Positions 1 through 5,293 of a stretch of DNA of 9,546 nt are shown in pieces. A program made the translations under genes and the position numbers. Positions within the stretch are counted from its first letter, which is position 1. Every line of letters begins with the position of its first letter. The stretch lies in contig JBPBPY010000493.1 of NCBI GenBank assembly GCA_050954505.1, positions 1-9,546 of the forward strand. The letters run 5' to 3'. The notes beneath the pieces were generated by a model, which was given only the letters and a program-made list of their open reading frames with translations, was not told the DNA's origin and did no database searches. The stretch comes from JAQGMO01 sp050954505 (GTDB lineage Bacteria; Pseudomonadota; Gammaproteobacteria; Burkholderiales; Burkholderiaceae_D).

Positions 1-103
1 GGCCGAGTTGTATCTTCAAGCAGGATTGCCGGAGCGTTTGCCGGCTGCCGCGCCGGCAGCAGTGCAGGCGGCGCCGGAGAAGCCTCGGCAAGCCGGCTCG
101 TGA
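1..103 (+). CDS. ispD: IspD (MEP cytidylyltransferase), C-terminal end only
   Basis: An open frame enters from the left edge (first full codon at position 2) and stops at TGA 101-103, leaving 33 visible residues. The first residues, AELYLQ, match the end of the IspD fold, where E. coli has LALAEFYL. The gene directly upstream of ispF is very often ispD. IspD makes CDP-methylerythritol from MEP and CTP in the cytosol. The remaining 27 residues (from about residue 7) are Pro/Ala-rich, carry no fold motif and look like a low-complexity tail beyond the usual IspD end. The identification rests on a short match plus gene order, so it is probable rather than certain. This frame is the same one later used by ispF, separated by in-frame stops at 101 and 152. 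Confidence 0.75.
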   Translation, partial: AELYLQAGLPERLPAAAPAAVQAAPEKPRQAGS

Positions 104-175
104 AGTGCCGCAGAAGCGCGCCGGATTAAGCGGCGTGCAACAGACCACCTCTAGACAGAATTTGAAAGCAGCGCA

Positions 176-850
176 ATGAACGATCCAAGGTCTGGTACGC
201 CAGAGAAAATGCCGGCCGACAGTGCCGATGTTGCCAACGGTGCCGACAGTGCCAACAGTGCCGACGTTGCCGATGGTGCCGATCAGGCAAGCGCGGCCTT
301 GGCTGGAAAAACAAGCGATGCCCAAGGCAGCTGCGACAGCCAGCAGCGGCAGGCACCATCGACTGGATTTCCGCCGTATCGCATCGGCCAGGGATATGAT
401 TGCCACCGGTTGGTGGAGCAGCGCGCACTGATCATTGGCGGTGTGACGATTGCACATGCTAAAGGCTTGCTTGGCCATTCCGATGCCGATGTGCTGCTGC
501 ATGCAATCATCGATGCCCTGCTGGGCGCCGCCGCGCTGGGCGACATTGGCCGCCACTTTTCCGATACCGATGCCCGTTACGCCGGCGCCGACTCGCGCGT
601 GCTGTTGCGCCAGGCAGGGGACCTGGTTTCGCAGGCCGGTTACCGCATTGGCAATCTCGATGCCACCATCATTGCCCAGGCGCCGAAGATGGCGCCGCAC
701 ATTGCCGCCATGATCGGCAATGTGGCTGCCGACCTGGGCCTGCAGCTCACCCAGGTCAACATCAAGGCCAAGACCAATGAACGCATGGGCTATCTGGGAC
801 GCGAGGAAGGAATTGCTGCCGAAGCAGTGGCCATGCTGTTTCGCGGTTGA
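176..850 (+). CDS. ispF: IspF, 2-C-methyl-D-erythritol 2,4-cyclodiphosphate synthase, with long N-terminal extension
   Basis: IspF converts CDP-ME 2-phosphate into MEcPP, releasing CMP, in the cytosolic MEP pathway. The core (residues about 68-224) is full length for the family (about 157-160 aa). Asp75 and His77 of GYDCH and His101 of GHSDAD are the metal ligands. ALGDIGRHF (about 120-128), IIAQAPKM (165-172) and KAKTNERMGYLGR (197-209) follow in the expected order. Residues 1-67 are extra: an acidic, Ala-rich stretch of A-[DN]-[SVG] triplets (residues 14-36), then a Gln/Ser-rich linker. The only other in-frame ATG before the core is codon 12 (209-211), so an extension of at least 50 residues is hard to avoid unless a TTG at 299 is used. 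The Shine-Dalgarno sequence is weak for both ATGs. The gene lies 72 bp after ispD and converges on the SRAP gene. Confidence 0.96.
   Translation: MNDPRSGTPEKMPADSADVANGADSANSADVADGADQASAALAGKTSDAQGSCDSQQRQAPSTGFPPYRIGQGYDCHRLVEQRALIIGGVTIAHAKGLLGHSDADVLLHAIIDALLGAAALGDIGRHFSDTDARYAGADSRVLLRQAGDLVSQAGYRIGNLDATIIAQAPKMAPHIAAMIGNVAADLGLQLTQVNIKAKTNERMGYLGREEGIAAEAVAMLFRG
215..283 (+). repeat. 9-bp tandem repeat inside ispF 5' region
   Basis: About 7.7 copies of a 9-bp unit, gcc-ga(c/t)-(agt/gtt/ggt), run in frame and encode Ala-Asp/Asn-Ser/Val/Gly triplets. The units differ mostly by single bases, and the order ADS ADV ANG ADS ANS ADV ADG suggests a larger duplicated block as well. Because the unit is a multiple of three, gain or loss of copies would keep ispF in frame. 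The array lies entirely upstream of the conserved enzyme core. Confidence 0.9.
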
Positions 851-900
851 GTCCGGCAGCGCAGGTAAAAACCAGGCACCGGCGATGACAACGCTGTGGA

Positions 901-1677
901 TCAGCCGGGTTTTTCGTTGCCGTGGTCAGCGCCGAACAAGTCGCCGCTGCCGCTCTCGCGGCTGTCCTGTTCCGGTGGCTTTTTCCTGGGCCGGGGGCGC
1001 ACCAGCGCCACGGCCGGTTTTGCAGCGCGGGGCGCAGCGAGGGCCTGCAGCTCCCCGGAGGGAAACAGCTGCAGGAATTCCGGCGCGTCTTCCACGCTGC
1101 TGTGCAGCCACTCTTCATAACGTGCCGGCGGCAGGATGACCACCGAACGTTTTTCATCGCCAGGCTTGTGAAAACGGCGCATCAGCGGATCGTCGTCGGC
1201 ATTCACCGTGAGCATGGAAAAACTCAGCAGTGGCGCGCCATTCGGGCCATCGGTCTTGTAGTCCCAGATGCCGGCAATCCCCAGGGACTGCCCCGACTGT
1301 GCACTGATCTGCCAGCGCACCGGTGCACCGGTTTCATACGACGGCTCGAAGATTGCCAGCACCGGGATGACGCAGAACTGCCGGCGTTTCCAGGCTTCGC
1401 GAAAGGCCGGTTTGATGGCAGTGGTTTCACTGCGGCTGTTGTAGGTCTGGCGCGCAAGCCTGGTGTCGGCCCAGTGCGGTACCAGCCCGAACATGGCGGA
1501 GACGACTTCCATGCTGTCGGAAGACAAGCCTGGCCGGGCGCCAGGCTGCGGCGCAAGCCTGATCATCGGTGCCATGTTGCCGGGGTAAACTTCCGGCTTG
1601 AACACATAATCGCGCGGATCGAGACCGAAATCGGCGGCGATGCGTTCACGAGGCGAGGGTAGGTAGTTGGCGCACAT
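901..1677 (-). CDS. SRAP-domain protein (HMCES/YedK family), abasic-site DNA-protein crosslinker
   Basis: SRAP proteins use Cys2, exposed after removal of Met1, to form a stable thiazolidine crosslink with abasic sites in single-stranded DNA, protecting them during replication. I chose the ATG at 1675-1677 because it gives MCANY, with the required Cys at position 2. An ATG three codons upstream (1684-1686) would read MCCMCANY and also offers a Cys2, so the start is ambiguous. Counting from 1677, the family's other active-site residues are present: Asn80 in NSRSET, Glu111 in AIFEP and His170 in RFHKP. The C-terminal tail after about residue 195 is basic and Pro-rich, making the 258-aa protein longer than E. 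coli YedK. The opening MCANY differs from the commoner MCGR, as in a branch seen in Betaproteobacteria. It is downstream of envZ on the same strand with a 157-bp gap, so cotranscription is uncertain. Confidence 0.9.
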   Translation of the reverse strand: MCANYLPSPRERIAADFGLDPRDYVFKPEVYPGNMAPMIRLAPQPGARPGLSSDSMEVVSAMFGLVPHWADTRLARQTYNSRSETTAIKPAFREAWKRRQFCVIPVLAIFEPSYETGAPVRWQISAQSGQSLGIAGIWDYKTDGPNGAPLLSFSMLTVNADDDPLMRRFHKPGDEKRSVVILPPARYEEWLHSSVEDAPEFLQLFPSGELQALAAPRAAKPAVALVRPRPRKKPPEQDSRESGSGDLFGADHGNEKPG

Positions 1678-1834
1678 GCAGCACATTGTATCAACGTCCT
1701 GCAGCGGCTTTTTCGTTTTTCCTCAATGACGGTTCGTTATACGGAAGAGTCCAGCAGCATCGGGGTCCGGGCCGGGCCTGCATCTGCTCTTGCGCGATGG
1801 TAGCCCAGTGTTCGCAACAGGCCCGTGCCCGGGG

Positions 1835-3307
1835 TCATGTTTCGTCGGCAGAAACTCTGGGCAGGCGGATCTGGATCTGCAGTCCGCCACCGACCCGGTT
1901 CGACAGCCGCAGGGCAGCGCCGTGGCGCTTGACGACCCGTTCGACAATCGCCAGGCCCAGACCGGCGCCATTGGCCTGGCTGCGCGCCGTATCCATGCGC
2001 GTAAACGGACGCAGCAACTGTTCCATCTCGCTGTCTGGCACACCGCTGCCATGGTCGGCAAACTCCACCACCACGCTGTCGCCATCGAGCAGGCAGCGGA
2101 TATCGATCTCGGTGACCGCCCCGGCGGCTATTGCGCCCAGGCTGCCTGCTTCAAGGGCGAAAGCCGGCTCGATGCCATCGGCAGGTGCTTCGCTGCTGCC
2201 GGCTTCTGCCGCCATTACCGTCTTGCCGTAACGCCTGGCGTTTTCGATCAGGTTGGCAAACACGCGCTTCAGATCGACGGCATTGCCGCGAACCATGGCG
2301 CCCTCGACGATCTCGGCCCGGATGCGCACATCCGGCCAGCGCCGGCCTTCCTGTACCGTGTCATTCAGCAAAGCCGCCAGATCGATATCGACAAAACTGT
2401 GGCTGTCGGTTGGCCGCGCGTAATCGAGGAATTGACCGATGATGGCATCCATCTGCGCCAGGTCCGATTGCATGCCGCTGCGCGCATCGGCCGACAGATT
2501 GGCCATTTCGACTTCCAGCAGCATGCGCGCGATCGGTGTGCGCAAGTCATGCGATATGCTGGCCAGGATGACGGCGCGGTCGCTTTCGACCCGATGCAGG
2601 TCGCGCACCATCTGGTTGAAACTGCGGTTGGCCTCGCGAATTTCCAGTGGGCCGGTTTCGGGCAGCGCAGCGGGCGGATTGCCGCTGGCCATGGCACGGG
2701 TGGCCGCGGTCAGCCGGCGCAGCGGCAGATTGATCAAACCGGTGATGAAGACGGCGCCCAGCAAGGACAGCACCAGCGTCACCGCACCCCAGCCAAACCA
2801 TTGAATGCTGGAACGGCGGTCCAGCCGTTCGCGGTCGAGCATGAGCCAGTAATCGTCTTCGTCGGCGATCTTGAAGCTGACCCAGAAACCCGGCAGTTCA
2901 TTGACGCTGCCGGCAAACTGGGTGCCATCGCCAAGACTGGCGCGCACCAGCTTTTCAATTTCGGGAAACAGGGCATTTTCTGGGGGAGGCACCACCACGT
3001 CATTGTCTTCGCGCGTGTAGATGCGGATGCCTTCGTTGCTGGCCAGATCAAACAGCAGTTCACGGCGCAGGTCGGGTGCGGAATGGGTCAGCGCCGTGCG
3101 TGTGATGGTGACGATGGAGACCACCTGGGCGGCAATCTGGCTGGCGCGCGGCGCCCGTTCGACATTGCGAAAGCTGGTCACCCAGGTCGCCAGGCTGGCG
3201 GTAATCAGGAATGCCAGCAGGAAGAAGGTGCGCCAAAACAGGCCGCTGCTCAGCCAGGCCAGGCGCCGGCGCAGCCGCGACGCATGCCGTCTTTCGATCA
3301 GCGACAC
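1835..3307 (-). CDS. envZ: EnvZ-type membrane sensor histidine kinase
   Basis: Inner-membrane partner of OmpR: it autophosphorylates on His and transfers phosphate to the regulator, and probably also dephosphorylates it. Segments in order: basic N-terminus; TM1 about 23-45; periplasmic sensor about 46-169; TM2 about 170-193; HAMP about 190-242; HisKA with SISHDLRTP (His253); HATPase_c with N-box NLIENARRYG (352-361), G1 DHGSGVP (418-424), F-box RPF (433-435) and G2 GAGLGL (447-452). All catalytic motifs are intact, so it should be active. Oddity: between the N-box and G1 there are about 57 residues where E. coli EnvZ has about 20, the extra being Ala/Glu/Gly-rich (about 366-398). The start is GTG at 3305-3307; a nearby ATG is out of frame. 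It lies 184 bp after ompR instead of overlapping it as in E. coli. The assignment as EnvZ rests on the very clear OmpR neighbour. Confidence 0.93.
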   Translation of the reverse strand: MSLIERRHASRLRRRLAWLSSGLFWRTFFLLAFLITASLATWVTSFRNVERAPRASQIAAQVVSIVTITRTALTHSAPDLRRELLFDLASNEGIRIYTREDNDVVVPPPENALFPEIEKLVRASLGDGTQFAGSVNELPGFWVSFKIADEDDYWLMLDRERLDRRSSIQWFGWGAVTLVLSLLGAVFITGLINLPLRRLTAATRAMASGNPPAALPETGPLEIREANRSFNQMVRDLHRVESDRAVILASISHDLRTPIARMLLEVEMANLSADARSGMQSDLAQMDAIIGQFLDYARPTDSHSFVDIDLAALLNDTVQEGRRWPDVRIRAEIVEGAMVRGNAVDLKRVFANLIENARRYGKTVMAAEAGSSEAPADGIEPAFALEAGSLGAIAAGAVTEIDIRCLLDGDSVVVEFADHGSGVPDSEMEQLLRPFTRMDTARSQANGAGLGLAIVERVVKRHGAALRLSNRVGGGLQIQIRLPRVSADET

Positions 3308-3325
3308 GCTAGCATGCCCGCGCTA

Positions 3326-3353
3326 AGCCTGCGCTGCTGCGCAGCGCTTGGCT
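3326..3353 (-). other. Hairpin just upstream of envZ start
   Basis: A perfect 7-bp stem (gcgctgc, 3331-3337, with gcagcgc, 3341-3347) has a 3-nt loop. It is extended across a small bulge by agcc (3326-3329) with ggct (3350-3353). It ends 18 bases before the envZ GTG codon, so in the ompR-envZ mRNA it would sit at or next to the ribosome-binding region. There is no T-run after it in the direction of transcription, so it does not look like an intrinsic terminator. A role in limiting envZ translation relative to ompR is inference. Confidence 0.5.
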
Positions 3354-3361
3354 GCTGCAGC

Positions 3362-3430
3362 GCAGATGATGGAAGCAGATGATGAAAGCAGAAGCGGAGG
3401 CAAAAGCGCAGGCAAAAGCAGACGCAAAGC
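3362..3430. repeat. Short tandem repeats between ompR and envZ (2 x 13 bp, 3 x 12 bp)
   Basis: On the + strand, two 13-bp units gcagatgatg(g/a)aa (3362-3374 and 3375-3387) differ at one base. After a 5-base junction come three 12-bp units agc(g/a)(g/c)a(g/c)gcaaa (3393-3404, 3405-3416, 3417-3428). On the transcribed (-) strand this is a pyrimidine-rich, T-rich tract of about 69 bases between the two hairpins. No convincing gene covers it on either strand. Confidence 0.75.
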
Positions 3431-3447
3431 TGAGCGTTGCAAGCCCA

Positions 3448-3462
3448 GCCCGCAAGGCGGGC
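3448..3462 (-). other. Hairpin 30 bases after ompR stop
   Basis: A perfect 6-bp GC stem (gcccgc, 3448-3453, and gcgggc, 3457-3462) with a 3-nt loop follows the ompR stop codon on the (-) strand. It lacks an immediate U-run, but the T-rich tandem-repeat tract begins about 20 bases further on. It could be a leaky terminator, an RNase-protecting 3' stem for ompR mRNA, or neutral. A partial terminator would give more ompR than envZ message, which is inference. Confidence 0.4.
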
Positions 3463-3491
3463 ATGTCCCGGCGACCGCCACCGCGCATCCG

Positions 3492-4259
3492 TCAACGGGG
3501 CTGGCCTTCGGGAATGAAGACATACCCCAGCCCCCAGACCGTCTGGATGTACAGGGGATTGGACGGGTCCGGTTCGAGCAGCTTGCGCAAGCGGGAAATC
3601 TGCACATCGAGACTGCGGTCGAACACCTCGTATTCCCGGCCACGCGCCAGTTCCATCAATTTTTCACGCGACAGTGGCTGGCGCGCATGGCGGGCAAAGA
3701 CCTTCAAAACCGAAAATTCGCCCGTGGTCAATGCCACGCTCTGGCCGTTCTTTTTCAGGCTGCGTGTCCCCAGGTCGAGGATGAATTCACCGAAGGAAAA
3801 TGACTGCGGGGTTTCCGAGGGCGCGCCTGGCGCTTCTTCCGGCCCAACCCGGCGCAGCACAGCGCCGATGCGCGCCACCAGTTCACGCGGATTGAACGGT
3901 TTGGCCAGGTAGTCGTCGGCGCCCATTTCCAGGCCGACGATACGGTCGACATCTTCGCTCTTGGCCGTGAGCATGATGATGGGCGTCTGGTCCCCCGCGC
4001 CACGCAGGCGCCGGCAGATCGACAGGCCATCTTCGCCCGGCAGCATCAAGTCCAGGACCAGCAGGTCGTAACGCTCGCGCAGCCAGAGCTTGTTCATGGC
4101 CTGGGCATTTTCCGCCGTGACGACGTTGAAGCCCTGTTCGCTCAAATAGCGCCGCAGCAAGTCGCGTAGTCGGATATCATCATCCACCACGAGAATCTTG
4201 GCCTGGTGGGTCGGTTCGGAAACGGCGCTCGCGCTGGTGCCTGAGTTTGAAATTGTCAT
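3492..4259 (-). CDS. ompR: OmpR-type response regulator
   Basis: Cytosolic transcription factor phosphorylated by EnvZ; the family controls porin and osmotic-stress genes. The receiver domain (about 20-138) has KILVVDDD (acidic pocket Asp26-28), phosphoacceptor Asp70 in VLDLMLPGEDGLSICRRLR, Thr98 and Lys120 in AKPFNPREL. The winged-helix domain (about 153-250) has LARGREY, SLDVQISRLRKLLE and IQTVWGLGYVF. Resemblance to E. coli OmpR is close throughout, including the recognition-helix region, so this is true OmpR and not just the OmpR/PhoB class. The N-terminus is about 15 residues longer than E. coli's, Ser/Thr-rich, from ATG 4257-4259; no strong Shine-Dalgarno sequence precedes it. It is the first gene of a (-) strand unit with envZ. 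Confidence 0.97.
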   Translation of the reverse strand: MTISNSGTSASAVSEPTHQAKILVVDDDIRLRDLLRRYLSEQGFNVVTAENAQAMNKLWLRERYDLLVLDLMLPGEDGLSICRRLRGAGDQTPIIMLTAKSEDVDRIVGLEMGADDYLAKPFNPRELVARIGAVLRRVGPEEAPGAPSETPQSFSFGEFILDLGTRSLKKNGQSVALTTGEFSVLKVFARHARQPLSREKLMELARGREYEVFDRSLDVQISRLRKLLEPDPSNPLYIQTVWGLGYVFIPEGQPR

Positions 4260-4280
4260 GAGGCTATGGTAACGGCATAA

Positions 4281-4309
4281 ATGAAACGAGTCATATCAAA
4301 CAGGGTCAA
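4281..4309 (-). promoter_or_regulatory. Candidate sigma-70 promoter for ompR
   Basis: On the (-) strand, TTGACC (4304-4309, 5 of 6 matches to the -35 box) is followed by an exact 17-bp spacer and TTTCAT (4281-4286, 4 of 6 matches to the -10 box). Transcription would begin near 4274, leaving a leader of about 15 nt before the ompR ATG. The -10 box is mediocre, so an activator may be needed; a possible OmpR site lies directly upstream. Confidence 0.45.
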
Positions 4310-4310
4310 C

Positions 4311-4330
4311 GAAACATATCGTTACACACT
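4311..4330. promoter_or_regulatory. Candidate OmpR box (tandem GxxAC 10-mers)
   Basis: Two adjacent 10-mers, gaaacatatc (4311-4320) and gttacacact (4321-4330), each begin with GxxAC, so the motif repeats with 10-bp spacing. Known OmpR sites are tandem half-sites of this kind (GxxxC or GTTACA-like, 10 bp apart). The pair abuts the proposed ompR -35 box and lies about 90 bp upstream of the divergent small gene, so it could serve autoregulation, the small gene, or both. It was recognised by eye, not scored against a matrix. Confidence 0.35.
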
Positions 4331-4420
4331 TTACGCGAATCCGTTTAGAGATTTGTCCAAAGCCGCATACACTTTCACCTGTCTGCAATCGATGATCCGT
4401 TCCAGCCTACCGAAAGAAAA

Positions 4421-4702
4421 ATGGTGATGAACACGCTGTTCAAAAGAATCAGTATATCTTGCCTGCTCCTCGCCAGCCTTGGTGCTGCGGGCAGCGGGTT
4501 GGTCCATGCGCAGGAGCGGGACCGGCGTGGCGACCAGCAGCGCCAGGACCAGCGTGCCGGCGAGCGTGCCGACATCCAGCGTGGTAACTACCAGGTTCAT
4601 GAACAGCGCCCGGTAACCCGGCTTTCTCCCGAAGAGCGCCAGGCCTTGCGCCGGCAGATCAATGAAGCAGGGCAGGACATCTACGTCAGGCCGCGACGCT
4701 GA
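4421..4702 (+). CDS. Small Arg-rich secreted protein of unknown function
   Basis: The 93-residue product has a clear Sec signal peptide: Lys/Arg near residues 8-9, a hydrophobic core (about 10-28) and cleavage after VHA (residue 30), leaving a mature chain of about 63 residues. The mature part has 15 Arg, no Lys and no Cys. Its N-terminal half is Gln/Arg/Asp-rich and probably disordered. The end contains LSPEERQALRRQINEAGQDIY (68-88), a predicted amphipathic helix and the most conserved-looking part; similar tails occur in small hypothetical exported proteins of Burkholderiales. The start may be ATG 4427 (MNTLFKR), because the purine-rich run 4412-4420 is better spaced from it than from 4421. 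It is divergent from ompR with a candidate OmpR box between them, so OmpR control is possible. No function is assigned. Confidence 0.8.
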   Translation: MVMNTLFKRISISCLLLASLGAAGSGLVHAQERDRRGDQQRQDQRAGERADIQRGNYQVHEQRPVTRLSPEERQALRRQINEAGQDIYVRPRR

Positions 4703-4709
4703 ATGCTGC

Positions 4710-4748
4710 TTGAGAGTGCTCAATCCTTTTGAGTCCTGCTCAATCCTG
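4710..4748. repeat. Duplicated 20-bp dyad (TTGAG-N4/5-CTCAA)
   Basis: Two consecutive copies of a 19-20 bp unit start 8 bases after the small gene's stop. Each contains ttgag and its complement ctcaa: 4710-4714 with 4719-4723, and 4729-4733 with 4739-4743. The middle pair (4719-4723 with 4729-4733) can also form a hairpin, so alternative stems compete. The stems are only 5 bp and there is no U-run, so terminator function is doubtful. Confidence 0.6.
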
Positions 4749-4755
4749 CAGCCTG

Positions 4756-4811
4756 CCGCTGAATACCGCTGAATTGTTGCCGTTGCCGTTGACGCTGCGG
4801 CTGCGGCTGCC
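4756..4811. repeat. Tandem 10-bp x2 and 6-bp x6 repeats
   Basis: Two 10-bp units, ccgctgaat(a/t) (4756-4775), are followed directly by six 6-bp units of the form g(t/c)tg(c/a)(c/g) (4776-4811). The 8-mer cgctgaat also occurs at 4697-4704 across the small gene's stop codon. Together with the 20-bp dyads, nearly all of the 132-bp convergent spacer (4703-4834) consists of short repeats. I see no gene in it. Confidence 0.7.
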
Positions 4812-4834
4812 CTGCCAGCCGGACAACTTTGCAT

Positions 4835-5281
4835 TCATTCCCTGACCTTGCCGCGCAGCGATTTCACCTTTCCCCGTGTCACCTTGGTTTCCAGCCGCTG
4901 CAACCGGGCGCTGCGTGTGGGCCGCGTCGCGCGCCTGGCCTTGGGCAGCACGGCGACACTGGCCACCAGTGCCCTCAAGCGCTGCATTGCCTCGCTGCGG
5001 TTTTTTTCCTGGCTGCGGCCGTGCTGGGCCTTGATCACCACCATGCCATCCCTGGTCACGCGCTGGTCGGCCAATGCCAGCAGACGTTGCTTGACCTCGG
5101 GCGGCAGTGTCGATGCGGCGATATCAAAGCGCAGGTGGATGGCGGTGGCGACCTTGTTGACATTCTGTCCGCCGGGCCCCTGGGCGCGGATGGCCGTCAT
5201 CTCGACCTGATGGTCGAAGATCTCCAGCGTGGCGGCATTGCTGCTGGCGGAGAATTCCTGATCGGCGGTTTGTGCTGACAT
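4835..5281 (-). CDS. arfB: ArfB (YaeJ), alternative ribosome-rescue peptidyl-tRNA hydrolase
   Basis: ArfB binds ribosomes stalled at mRNA 3' ends and hydrolyses the peptidyl-tRNA, backing up tmRNA trans-translation. The 148-aa chain has the RF-type catalytic loop AQGPGGQNVNK with GGQ at 37-39, the following AIHLRFDI strand, the VIKAQ...RSQEKNR segment (about 87-98), and the basic C-terminal tail (about 114-148: KARRATRPTR ... RGKVRE) that enters the empty mRNA channel. Length and order match E. coli YaeJ (about 140 aa), with about 8 extra residues at the N-terminus. Start is ATG 5279-5281, 12 bp after the stop of the GGDEF-EAL gene on the same strand, so they are probably cotranscribed. It is too short for RF1 or RF2, and the tail separates it from RF-like decoys without one. 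Confidence 0.95.
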   Translation of the reverse strand: MSAQTADQEFSASSNAATLEIFDHQVEMTAIRAQGPGGQNVNKVATAIHLRFDIAASTLPPEVKQRLLALADQRVTRDGMVVIKAQHGRSQEKNRSEAMQRLRALVASVAVLPKARRATRPTRSARLQRLETKVTRGKVKSLRGKVRE

Positions 5282-5293
5282 GATGGCGCCATT

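Noticed and set aside
867..882. Possible intrinsic terminator for the SRAP gene (- strand)
   Set aside because: The stem is only 4 bp including a G-T pair before a 5-T run; too weak to call.
922..1662. 246-codon + strand frame
   Set aside because: Antisense to the SRAP gene, whose active-site residues are conserved; a shadow frame.
1790..3382. Long (530-codon) + strand open frame
   Set aside because: It lies antisense to envZ, whose kinase motifs are all intact. The translation has no recognisable domain; long antisense frames are usual in high-GC genes.
3298..3495. 65-codon - strand frame filling the ompR-envZ gap
   Set aside because: The translation is Cys/Phe/Leu-rich only because of the pyrimidine repeats, and no ribosome-binding site is evident.
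3379..3912. + strand frame starting with an Ala/Lys/Glu-rich stretch over the tandem repeats
   Set aside because: The Ala/Lys pattern follows from the 12-bp repeat, and the rest is antisense to ompR.
4331..4834. 167-codon - strand frame covering the small secreted-protein gene
   Set aside because: The opposite strand has a clean signal peptide and a conserved-looking C-terminal helix; this frame shows neither.
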